Part shown: piece by piece, positions 56,169 to 64,000 of the stretch
Layout: the number at the start of each line of letters is the position of its first letter
Position numbering within the stretch: the first letter of the stretch is position 1
Translations under genes and position numbers: made by a program
NCBI RefSeq assembly: GCF_003268595.1
Contig: NZ_CP029797.1
Span: 1,509,501 to 1,573,500 of the forward strand
Length of the DNA: 64,000 bases
Reading direction: 5' to 3'
DNA from: Paraliobacillus zengyii
Lineage (GTDB): Bacteria > Bacillota > Bacilli > Bacillales > Amphibacillaceae
The notes under the pieces: generated by a model
Database searches by the model: none
What the model was told of the DNA's origin: nothing
Seen by the model: only the letters and a program-made list of their open reading frames with translations

Positions 56169-58008
56169 AAAGAGGCTGGGACAAAACTCAGATAAACAAT
56201 AAAAAGTTGCATCTTCCAACGGTAGTTGGAAGATGCAACTTTTTTATAAAATCGAAAATTTTAGTAAGTAAAAAAGGATACCTTCTGATAAAATTAAAGT
56301 ACCACACAATAACAATCGGAGGTATCCTTATGTTTAAAGATTATAACATGAATCAAGTAATTTTGCCGTTAGATTTTGAAATGAAATTGCAAGAAAATGA
56401 TATTGCCTATACGATCCATGACTTAGTAGACCAAATACCAGATAAAGCATTTTCTTTTTTCTTACATGAAACAGGTTGTCCTGCTTATCATCCGCGAATG
56501 ATGATGAAGGTTATTTTATGTGCTTACACGCAATCTGTTTTCTCTGGGAGAAAAATTGAAGGATTGCTGAAAGATAGTGTCCGTATGATGTGGTTAGCGC
56601 AAGGCTATGAGCCAAGCTATCGCACGATTAACCGTTTTCGAGTCAATGAAGAAGTACAAGAACTGTTACGCCAATGTTTTGTACAATTTCGATGCCAACT
56701 GGTGAAAGAAGAGCTGATTGACCAGGAAGCGATCTTTATTGATGGCACCAAAATAGAAGCAAATGCCAATAAATTTACGTTTGTTTGGCGAAAAGCGATT
56801 GAAAAATACAGTGCGAATTTGGTGGAGAAATCAAATCAACTGTACGATGAATTATTGGCAAACGAAATTATTCCAGAAATAGAACGCGAAAGTACGGAAG
56901 AACTATCCACTAAAGAACTCGAAAAAGTAGTTGAGAAACTAGAGAAGACCGTTGAAGGATACGACAAACAGATCGAAGAAAGTAAAGATGTCAGCAAACG
57001 GAAGCAGCTTCGCTCTGCAAGGAAAACACCAAAAAAATACCGCAAACAGTTTAAAGATTACGTAGCACGCAAACAAAAATACGAAAAGGATAGGCTTATA
57101 TTTGAAGCGCGCAATAGTTATTCAAAGACAGACCATGATGCCACCTTTATGCGCATGAAAGACGATTATATGAATAATGGCCAATTAAAAGCAGGTTACA
57201 ATGTACAAATTGCGACCGAAGGACAATATACACTCGCATATGACGTATTTCCCAATCCAACTGATGTACGCACATTCACTCCTTTTCTAGATAAAATCGA
57301 GGAAAGCTTCTTTGAACTTCCCACATATATCGTAGCTGATGCAGGGTATGGAAGTGAACAGAATTATGAAGATGTCCGCATTAATCGGGAGCGCATCCCG
57401 CTGATTACCTACAATATGTATCGAAAAGAGAAGACAAAGAAATATAAGCAAGACCCTTTTAACACAATGAACTGGGCGTATGATGAAGCGAGTGATTCTT
57501 TCCGTTGTCCAAATGATAAAAAAGTGGCTTTCCAGTATCTATCTAATCGAACAGGTAAAGATAACTTCACCCGATCCTTTAAAGTCTATGAATGTGAAGA
57601 CTGTTCGGATTGTCCGTTGCGTTCCCACTGTACAAAAGCAAAGGAAGGAAATAATCGAAAAATTTATTATAATGAAAAATGGGAACAACAAAAAGCATAC
57701 ACAAAACAGCAGCTTTCAGAAAAAGAAACCGGTAAAATCTATGGCAAACGAAAAATAGATGTAGAACCAGTCTTCGGATTTTTGAAGGCTAATTTGCGTT
57801 TCACTCGTATGTCAGTAAGAGGCAAGAAGAAAGTGGAAAATGAATTAGGATTTGCATTCATGGCGGTGAACTTGAGAAAGTACACGGCTAAGCATGCGCA
57901 TGGTCCAACAAATCCTGAAAATAATCCAACAAAAAAAGATTCCGACCATCTTCCTAAGATGATCGGAATCTTTTTCGTTATTTTGGCTAGTTATGTCCCA
58001 GCCTCTTT
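56169..58008 (+). mobile_element. IS1182-family insertion sequence (about 1840 bp)
   Basis: Terminal inverted repeats AAAGAGGCTGGGACAAAACT (56169-56188) and its near-complement (57989-58008) match at 19 of 20 positions. Inside are a perfect 20-bp terminator-like hairpin near the left end, a complete transposase gene, and a second strong hairpin within the gene's 3' part. No target duplication is evident at these boundaries, which is common for this family. Confidence 0.9.
56201..56246 (+). terminator. Left-end hairpin of IS1182-type element
   Basis: A perfect 20-bp stem (AAAAAGTTGCATCTTCCAAC) with a 4-base loop and following TTTTTT. It would block transcription entering from yknV. Confidence 0.8.
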
Positions 58009-58015
58009 TTCGTAA
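56330..58015 (+). CDS. IS1182-family transposase
   Basis: The 561-residue DDE transposase has an N-terminal DUF772-type region (FFLHETGCPAYHPRMMMKVI; GRKIEGLLKDSVRMMWLAQG), AIFIDGTKIEANANKFTFVW (first Asp), YIVADAGYGSEQNYED (second Asp), a zinc-like cluster (CEDCSDCPLRSHCTKA) and the C-terminal glutamate region VEPVFGFLKANLRFTRMSVR. ATG 56330 follows CGGAGG. The frame runs through the right inverted repeat and stops at 58013-58015, seven bases outside it. Confidence 0.93.
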   Translation: MFKDYNMNQVILPLDFEMKLQENDIAYTIHDLVDQIPDKAFSFFLHETGCPAYHPRMMMKVILCAYTQSVFSGRKIEGLLKDSVRMMWLAQGYEPSYRTINRFRVNEEVQELLRQCFVQFRCQLVKEELIDQEAIFIDGTKIEANANKFTFVWRKAIEKYSANLVEKSNQLYDELLANEIIPEIERESTEELSTKELEKVVEKLEKTVEGYDKQIEESKDVSKRKQLRSARKTPKKYRKQFKDYVARKQKYEKDRLIFEARNSYSKTDHDATFMRMKDDYMNNGQLKAGYNVQIATEGQYTLAYDVFPNPTDVRTFTPFLDKIEESFFELPTYIVADAGYGSEQNYEDVRINRERIPLITYNMYRKEKTKKYKQDPFNTMNWAYDEASDSFRCPNDKKVAFQYLSNRTGKDNFTRSFKVYECEDCSDCPLRSHCTKAKEGNNRKIYYNEKWEQQKAYTKQQLSEKETGKIYGKRKIDVEPVFGFLKANLRFTRMSVRGKKKVENELGFAFMAVNLRKYTAKHAHGPTNPENNPTKKDSDHLPKMIGIFFVILASYVPASFS

Positions 58016-58889
58016 AACTTTAGTGTTTTTAACTTTGTTAACAGAATTTAAAAGTAATAACTAAACTTTTTTACCAAAAAATAATACCTATTCTTTGACT
58101 GTTATAATTTTAGAGTGTATCTGCTATATTCCTTGCCATCCTTAACTCGTTCTAACACAACGCTTTCTTTAGGCACTTCTTATTGAATTGCAATTGTTGG
58201 AGTTCCATATGTTGACGCAGCAACAACCTATCCAACGGAATTTCCATCAACTTCGACGTAAACTGCCATGTTGATTTCCACTTCGGACAGTCGCTTTCCG
58301 CGGGCAAGTCTTTTCGATGGGTCGAGTAATCGCAGACCCAACGCTTCAACTTCCTCGGAAGCAAAAAGCGCTTCCTGTGGGATTTTCAGCTGTTGCTTTT
58401 CCCGCAGGAGTCGACTGTCCTACGCTACAATCAATCAGCATAATATGACCAGCAGACGAGGTATTACTCTTAACACCTATCAAGCGAAGGAATCCATTTG
58501 CTGACGAAGCGGGTAAGAAAACACTGACGATTGCTATTAATTGTCTCATCGAAACTATTTGCTAACGTGATGAGTCAGGTAAAGAATCACCGTCGCAGTT
58601 TATATCAAGTGCGTCAGATGAATCGCCGTGATGATTACGAGATTAGAGTACGAAAGTCAACTTCAACTTTGTATTGCAAGATTTCTCAAGTTTACCGAGA
58701 CTTAAATAATGATTTCGGGCTGTTAATGTAGAGTAATACCTTATCGTTAAGCACGTTAGGTTTCAATATATAAGATATTGTTAATAGCAACAAATCTTTT
58801 AGAAATAAGCTATTTTTTAAAAATGATACGCTTTATCTCTTATAAATATGATAAACTATGCTCAGTAAGGTGTACGAGGAGGAAAAGTC
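58009..58889. other. About 870-base gene-free region holding repeat arm C
   Basis: No convincing gene. It contains repeat arm C (58285-58420). The rest is unique sequence with short open frames that lack ribosome-binding sites or family resemblance. The ktrC promoter must lie within 58800-58880. Confidence 0.6.
58285..58420 (+). repeat. Structured interspersed repeat, divergent arm C
   Basis: Outer stem GGACAGTCG pairs perfectly with CGACTGTCC. Inside are CTTTCCGCGGGC, the extra segment with hairpin GGGT...ACCC also seen in B1/B2, an inner hairpin GGAAGC / GCTTCC, and the closing block CCCGCAGGAGT. The stem sequences differ from all other arms but are still complementary. Confidence 0.8.
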
Positions 58890-59564
58890 ATGAAAAGAGA
58901 GTTTGCAGTTATAGGGTTAGGCCGTTTTGGCGGTAGTATATGTCGAGAATTAAGTGAAGAAGGCATGGACGTATTAGCAATTGATACCCAAGAAGATAAA
59001 GTGAATGAATTTAAAGATATTGCGTCACACGCAGTAATCGCTGATTCAACTGATGAAAAAGTGTTAAAAGAATTAGGCGTTCGCAATATTGATCATGTAA
59101 TTGTGGCAATAGGAGATAATATTCAAGCGAGCATCTTAACAACGTTAATGCTAAAAGAATTAGGTATAAAAAAAATAACGGTAAAAGCACAAAATGATTA
59201 CCATGAAAAAGTACTAAAGAAAATTGGTGCGGATCAAGTTGTTCACCCCGAAAGAGATATGGGAAAGAGAATTGCGCATAGTATTATCTCTAACAACATC
59301 TTGGACCATTTAGAATTATCAGATGATCATAGCATTGTCGAGGTAAAGGCTGGTACAAAGATGATCGGTAAAACTTTAGTAGAGTTAGATGTACGAGCTA
59401 ATTATGGGTGCAATATTGTCGCAATTAAGCAAGAAAAGACGAATGATATCAATGTCTCGCCAATGGCATCGGAAATTATTGAGAATGGAGATATCTTAAT
59501 AGTAATAGGGGCAGATAAAGACATATCTCGTTTTGAAAAACACTTAGTAGTTGATGATGAATAA
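58890..59564 (+). CDS. ktrC: Ktr potassium uptake regulatory subunit
   Basis: The 224-residue RCK protein has the N-terminal NAD/ATP-binding Rossmann domain (FAVIGLGRFGGSICREL, about 4-20; ADSTDEKVLKELGVRNIDHV) and a C-terminal TrkA-C domain (about 135-215) that in this family binds c-di-AMP. It forms the octameric ring gating KtrD, encoded at 27535-28863. ACGAGGAGG precedes the ATG. It lies next to rnjA as in B. subtilis. Confidence 0.93.
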   Translation: MKREFAVIGLGRFGGSICRELSEEGMDVLAIDTQEDKVNEFKDIASHAVIADSTDEKVLKELGVRNIDHVIVAIGDNIQASILTTLMLKELGIKKITVKAQNDYHEKVLKKIGADQVVHPERDMGKRIAHSIISNNILDHLELSDDHSIVEVKAGTKMIGKTLVELDVRANYGCNIVAIKQEKTNDINVSPMASEIIENGDILIVIGADKDISRFEKHLVVDDE

Positions 59565-59567
59565 ATA

Positions 59568-59609
59568 AACAAAGAAAAAAACCGTGCATAGACGGTTTTT
59601 TTCTTTGTT
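59568..59609. terminator. Bidirectional terminator between ktrC and rnjA
   Basis: A perfect 18-bp stem (AACAAAGAAAAAAACCGT) with a 6-base loop lies between convergent genes. Confidence 0.9.
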
Positions 59610-59634
59610 TTCTTATCGTTTAACGCTACTTTTA

Positions 59635-61302
59635 TTATACTTCCATAATAATTGGTAGAATCATTGGACGACGTTTGGTTTTTTCAAATAAGAATGGTGC
59701 GATTGTATCTGTTATTTCATTTTTGATTTCTGACCATTGTGTCGTTTTTCTTTCCATCACTTTATCTAGGTGAGTAGAAACAATTTTTTGTGCCTCATTG
59801 ATTAAGTCTTCTGACTCTCTCATATAGACAAAACCTCTTGAAATAATGTCAGGTCCAGAAGCAATTTTAAATTCCTTCATATTGATACTAACTACAACAA
59901 TTACAAGACCTTCTTCTGAAAGAATTCGGCGATCACGTAATACTATATTACCAATATCACCAATACCGCTTCCATCAACATAAACAGAACCAGAAGGAAT
60001 CTTACCTGCAACTGCAGCTTTTTCTTTACCTAGTGCTAAAACATCACCAATGTCCATAATAAAACAGTTATTTGGTTCAACATCACATGCAACTGCATGT
60101 TTTGCGTGTTCCTTTAACATACGATATTCACCGTGAATAGGCATGAAAAACTTAGGACGTAATAATCTTAGCATTAGCTTTTGTTCTTCCTGTCCACCAT
60201 GTCCGGATGTATGAATATCATTCAATGGACCATGGATAACATCTGCTCCAGCGTGTGAAAGCATATTAATCATTCTATTGATACTAACCGTATTTCCAGG
60301 GATTGGAGAAGAAGAAAATACGACTGTATCACCAGGAATTGTCTGGATTTGTCGGTGTGTTCCTTTAGCGATTCTTGAAAGAGCTGCCATTGGTTCACCT
60401 TGTGAGCCTGTACAAAGAATAGTCACTTCATTGGCAGGTAATCGATTAATTTGATGTGATTCAATAAATGCTTCATCAGGTGCATTTATATAACCAAGTT
60501 CTCTGCCAATTGCTATCGATGATTCCATACTTCTTCCGAAGATAGCTACTTTACGATTGTGTTTTACAGCACCTTCAATCATTTGCTGTAGTCTGTATAT
60601 ATTTGATGCAAATGTAGCAAATATGATGCGACCGTCAACACGAGTAAAGATATCATTAATACTATCTCCAACTACTCGTTCAGACATTGTAAATCCAGGA
60701 ACTTCACTATTTGTACTGTCAGACAATAAGCAAAGTACGCCTTCTTTACCAACCTCAGCCATTTTAGCTATGTTTGCAGGTTCCCCAACAGGTGTAAAAT
60801 CAAATTTAAAGTCACCAGTGTGTACAATATTACCTGGTGGTGTTTTTACTACAATTCCATAAGAATCAGGTATACTATGCGTTGTTCTGAAAAATGTTAC
60901 AGATGTTTTTCTGAATTTGATTATATCGTCTTCTTCAAATGCATGAAGCTTTGCATTTCTTAAAAGACCATGTTCATCTAATTTATTTTTAATTAACCCT
61001 AGTGCAAGTTTACCAGCATAAATTGGTATGTTAATTTCTCTTAATAAGTAAGGGATTCCTCCGATGTGGTCTTCGTGACCATGCGTAACGAATAAGCCCT
61101 TAATTTTATCTTGATTTTGCACGAGGTAAGTGTAATCAGGAATGACATAGTCAATTCCTAGCAATTCATCTTCAGGAAACTTAATTCCAGCGTCGATTAA
61201 TATTATTTCATCCTGAAACTGAATGCCGTATGTGTTTTTACCGATTTCACCAAGTCCACCTAGTGAAAAGACTGCTGATTGATCATTTTTTACGAATTTC
61301 AT
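59635..61302 (-). CDS. rnjA: Ribonuclease J1
   Basis: The 555-residue metallo-beta-lactamase-fold RNase has the metal motif [12 protein letters not shown] (about 74-85), [11 protein letters not shown], the beta-CASP segment [13 protein letters not shown] and [10 protein letters not shown] (about 366-375), then the RNase J C-terminal domain. It is a 5'-to-3' exonuclease and endonuclease central to mRNA turnover and 16S maturation in Firmicutes. Its start lies 3 bases after the rpoY stop. Confidence 0.96.
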   Translation of the reverse strand: MKFVKNDQSAVFSLGGLGEIGKNTYGIQFQDEIILIDAGIKFPEDELLGIDYVIPDYTYLVQNQDKIKGLFVTHGHEDHIGGIPYLLREINIPIYAGKLALGLIKNKLDEHGLLRNAKLHAFEEDDIIKFRKTSVTFFRTTHSIPDSYGIVVKTPPGNIVHTGDFKFDFTPVGEPANIAKMAEVGKEGVLCLLSDSTNSEVPGFTMSERVVGDSINDIFTRVDGRIIFATFASNIYRLQQMIEGAVKHNRKVAIFGRSMESSIAIGRELGYINAPDEAFIESHQINRLPANEVTILCTGSQGEPMAALSRIAKGTHRQIQTIPGDTVVFSSSPIPGNTVSINRMINMLSHAGADVIHGPLNDIHTSGHGGQEEQKLMLRLLRPKFFMPIHGEYRMLKEHAKHAVACDVEPNNCFIMDIGDVLALGKEKAAVAGKIPSGSVYVDGSGIGDIGNIVLRDRRILSEEGLVIVVVSINMKEFKIASGPDIISRGFVYMRESEDLINEAQKIVSTHLDKVMERKTTQWSEIKNEITDTIAPFLFEKTKRRPMILPIIMEV

Positions 61303-61305
61303 AAT

Positions 61306-61515
61306 TTATCTATTCTCCACTTCGAAATGCTCAGAAAGTTTTTCATATTCTAAATGAGCACCGTTTAATGGCTGGATAAATTCGATATTAATTTTGCGAG
61401 TCGCTAACTCTTCTCTTACTTGTCTCTCAGATTCTGCTTCATAATAGAGACTTGTCGTTCTTTCCCTTACAGGAATTTCATTGTGAATTTCTTGATATAA
61501 TACTTTGAAAATCAT
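61306..61515 (-). CDS. rpoY: RNA polymerase epsilon subunit (YkzG)
   Basis: The 69-residue protein reads [20 protein letters not shown] and then [20 protein letters not shown], the family pattern of RpoY/YkzG (DUF1447). It is a small auxiliary subunit of RNA polymerase in Firmicutes. It is always just upstream of rnjA. GGAGAGAT precedes the ATG. Confidence 0.94.
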   Translation of the reverse strand: MIFKVLYQEIHNEIPVRERTTSLYYEAESERQVREELATRKINIEFIQPLNGAHLEYEKLSEHFEVENR

Positions 61516-61933
61516 TCGATCTCTCCTTCATTCTTCTTCTTTTTTATTTTTATATTGCTTATATTTAAATAGCAATTTTCCTAATGAATTCATTGTACCT
61601 GATGTATTGGAATGCTTTACTTACCGACAGTTATTCTTTGAAAGCATTTGGAACTCGATTTTGACCTAATAACTTCTTCCATCGTTTTCTAAGCTTTTCT
61701 CTCAGTCGCTTTAACATTTGACTGTACAGCTCCTTTCGATTAGTTAAAGAAAAGCATAAACGTCCGACCGATCCAATCCCTCTATTACTAGTATAGTACG
61801 GAATTGCTCGTTTGGAAACAGAAACGTACTAAACTATTACAAAAATTATGAAATAATGGTGTAATTAGTAGTTATTTTTTGCTTGAATAGCTAATCTTAT
61901 ACGAAAGGAGTGTGTATATATTAAAAAAACAAG
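61516..61933. other. Intergenic leader of rpoY-rnjA and space before defB
   Basis: About 420 bases. It holds a possible rpoY-rnjA promoter (minus strand TTTCCA at 61818-61813 and TATACT at 61795-61790, 17 bases apart) and a small candidate peptide gene. No other structure is recognised. Confidence 0.5.
61631..61717 (-). CDS. Candidate 28-aa basic peptide upstream of rpoY
   Basis: It reads MLKRLREKLRKRWKKLLGQN then RVPNAFKE: strongly basic, amphipathic. AAAGGAG lies about 12 bases before the ATG, somewhat long, and the candidate rpoY promoter lies just upstream. It could be a leader peptide or chance; no family is known to me. Confidence 0.4.
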   Translation of the reverse strand: MLKRLREKLRKRWKKLLGQNRVPNAFKE

Positions 61934-62491
61934 TTATTCTACATCACAGGCTTTTGCATTATCTGGTTTTAAGAAAGGGTTGTTCTCATTAATATAGTCA
62001 TAAAACATAATGCCATTTAAATGGTCAATTTCATGCTGTAGGACAACAGCGGCATAACCACGTAATCTCAGTTTAATTGGATCGCCGGCTAAGTTAATAG
62101 CTTTTACTGTGATACGTGCATATCTAGGAACATAGCCTTGGACTTCTCGATCGACGGACAAACAACCTTCACCGCTTGATAAAAAAGTTTTCTCGACAGA
62201 ATGACTAACAATTTTCGGATTGAATAAACCCTCACTATAGAAATTGCCATCAAAATCCTCAAAATGAATGGCAATCATTCTTTTAGATAGACCAATTTGT
62301 GGTGCGGCTATTCCGACACCAGGTCTTAATTGATATTTTTCAGCGATCTCTTGATCTTGACTATTTTTAAGAAAATCTAACATTTCGTGCAGTGTCGCGC
62401 TATCTTGCTCGGTTGCCGGTAATGCTACTTCTTTTGCAACTTCTTCCAAAATAGGATTACCTTCACGCACAATATCATCCATGGTAATCAA
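61934..62491 (-). CDS. defB: Peptide deformylase
   Basis: The 185-residue metalloenzyme has [10 protein letters not shown] (motif 1, about 60-69), EGCLSVD (motif 2, Cys ligand near 111) and [12 protein letters not shown] (HExxH, about 154-158). It removes the formyl group from nascent proteins. TTG 62491 (giving [13 protein letters not shown]) follows AAGGAGAGTG and matches the usual start of the YkrB type; longer in-frame starts lack a site. The gene lies between rpoY and ykyA as in B. subtilis. Confidence 0.94.
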   Translation of the reverse strand: MITMDDIVREGNPILEEVAKEVALPATEQDSATLHEMLDFLKNSQDQEIAEKYQLRPGVGIAAPQIGLSKRMIAIHFEDFDGNFYSEGLFNPKIVSHSVEKTFLSSGEGCLSVDREVQGYVPRYARITVKAINLAGDPIKLRLRGYAAVVLQHEIDHLNGIMFYDYINENNPFLKPDNAKACDVE

Positions 62492-62689
62492 CTGGTTCAC
62501 TCTCCTTATCGGTGTTTTTACTGTTACATAGTGTAACATAACTATTAAATATAATGATATTATATTATTTTTGCAAAAGATATGAGAACTTTTCTAAAAT
62601 AGTATAAGAAATGTAAAACGTTATGTTATAATATTTTCATAAATGTCAAAAAATATAATAAAAGGCATCAAGATTAAGGAGGCAGCATT

Positions 62690-63340
62690 TTGAAATTAAA
62701 GGTTTTACTTATAGGTTTAGTAAGTATCTCATTATTAGCAGCATGTTCTGGTGAATCCACGACAGAAGAAATGTATGGACATTTAGAGGAAGCGGTGGAA
62801 CTAGAGAACGAATTTGTTTCCCAACAACAGCCGTTAAATGAACTAGAGGAACAAGAACAAGCAATCTATCAAGAAATTACAACATTAGGAATGGATGATA
62901 TGGAACAAATCATTTCACTCGCTGATGAAGCATTACAATCAATTGAAGAAAGAAAAGAATTACTTGTTGCTGAGAAAGAGAGTATTGATGCAAGTAAGGA
63001 AGAGTTTGATAAAATTGAACCGTTAATATCTGACATAGAAGATGAGACTGTCCAAACAAACGCTAATGAAATGTATGAAATAATGGAAGAAAGATATCAA
63101 GCATACATAAACTTACATGATACATATGTTGTATCATTAGAGAATGATCAAGCATTATATGAATTATTGAAACAAGAAGAGCTAGAAGAAGATGCAGTAA
63201 CAGAGCAAATCGATAAAGTAAATGCGCAGTACGAGAAAGTAATTGAAGCAAATAATACGTTTAGTGAAACAACAGATGCGTTTAATGAAAGTAAGAAGAC
63301 ATTTTACGAATCTACTGACTTAAACGTAACATATGAGTAA
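62690..63340 (+). CDS. ykyA: YkyA-like lipoprotein
   Basis: The 216-residue protein has a lipobox (SISLLAAC, Cys near 19) and a long Glu/Gln-rich, mostly helical and coiled-coil body (EELEEDAVTEQIDKVNAQYE). It matches B. subtilis YkyA in place, just before pdhA, and in type (YkyA/putative cell-wall-binding lipoprotein). TTG 62690 follows AAGGAGG. Function unknown. Confidence 0.85.
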   Translation: MKLKVLLIGLVSISLLAACSGESTTEEMYGHLEEAVELENEFVSQQQPLNELEEQEQAIYQEITTLGMDDMEQIISLADEALQSIEERKELLVAEKESIDASKEEFDKIEPLISDIEDETVQTNANEMYEIMEERYQAYINLHDTYVVSLENDQALYELLKQEELEEDAVTEQIDKVNAQYEKVIEANNTFSETTDAFNESKKTFYESTDLNVTYE

Positions 63341-63342
63341 AC

Positions 63343-63375
63343 AAAAAAACTTCTCAATTTTGGGAAGTTTTTTTG
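63343..63375 (+). terminator. Terminator after ykyA
   Basis: AAAAACTTC.CAA pairs with TTG.GAAGTTTTT, followed by a T run. Confidence 0.8.

Positions 63376-64000
<625 letters not shown>

Noticed and set aside
58152..58364. 70-codon minus-strand open frame and others in 58152-58731
   Set aside because: They lie over repeat arm C or unique intergenic sequence, lack ribosome-binding sites and resemble no family.

Overview
The window is low-GC Firmicute DNA from an endospore-forming member of the Bacillaceae. Several stretches follow Bacillus subtilis gene order: ilvBHC-leuABCD behind a T-box; patA / ykyB / darB(ykuL) / dapH / ykuR / ykuS / ykuT / ykuU / ykuV; yknUV; and ktrC / rnjA / rpoY / defB / ykyA / pdhA. 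The small proteins Sda, a Spo0E-like phosphatase, SpoVAC-SpoVAD-SpoVAE and a YhcN-like lipoprotein confirm sporulation. The exact genus cannot be fixed from sequence alone; an Oceanobacillus/Gracilibacillus-type relative is plausible. No rRNA, tRNA, CRISPR array or replication origin was seen.

Layout. 1-1.2 kb: end of a polar amino-acid ABC transporter. 1.3-3.5 kb: a YwnF-like membrane protein, a pair of structured repeats, a formate/nitrite channel, and sda on the minus strand. 4.1-7.5 kb: a MoxR-DUF58-DUF4129 operon. 7.6-11.1 kb: an MhqD-like hydrolase behind a perfect MhqR-type operator, a PH-domain-like protein, an ABC-ATPase fossil, a small DUF3918-like protein, a lactonase and a GNAT. 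11.1-15.5 kb: an aapJQMP general amino-acid importer (minus). 16.1-25.2 kb: a second repeat pair, then the ilv-leu operon (minus) with T-box and candidate CodY boxes. 25.6-32.3 kb: a DUF6884 protein, an MFS transporter, KtrD, an orphan holin-amidase pair and PepF. 32.5-34.5 kb: an IS4-family element sitting inside a third repeat copy. 34.6-38.7 kb: an alcohol dehydrogenase-like gene and a short spoVA operon. 38.7-43.1 kb: a minus-strand envelope cluster (signal peptidase, zinc-ribbon membrane protein, HtrA-like protease, lipoprotein, NfrA-like reductase). 43.3-56.2 kb: the yku/ykn block. 56.2-58.0 kb: an IS1182-family element. 58.9-64 kb: ktrC to pdhA.

How genes fit together. PatA, DapH and the YkuR deacetylase give three steps of the acetylase route to diaminopimelate. 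KtrC and KtrD, 30 kb apart, make one potassium uptake system; KtrC and DarB both belong to families that bind c-di-AMP. Sda and the Spo0E-like protein are two separate brakes on the sporulation phosphorelay.

The most unusual feature is a family of interspersed repeats (seven arms). Conserved blocks are held between stems whose sequence differs from copy to copy yet stays self-complementary, and at three loci the arms occur as inverted pairs. An IS4-family element has jumped into one copy, leaving a 10-bp target duplication. Other points: spoVAE appears to start at AUA, a Fur-like box overlaps the promoter of a FbpB-like gene, and a perfect 18-bp MhqR-type palindrome sits directly downstream of a textbook promoter.
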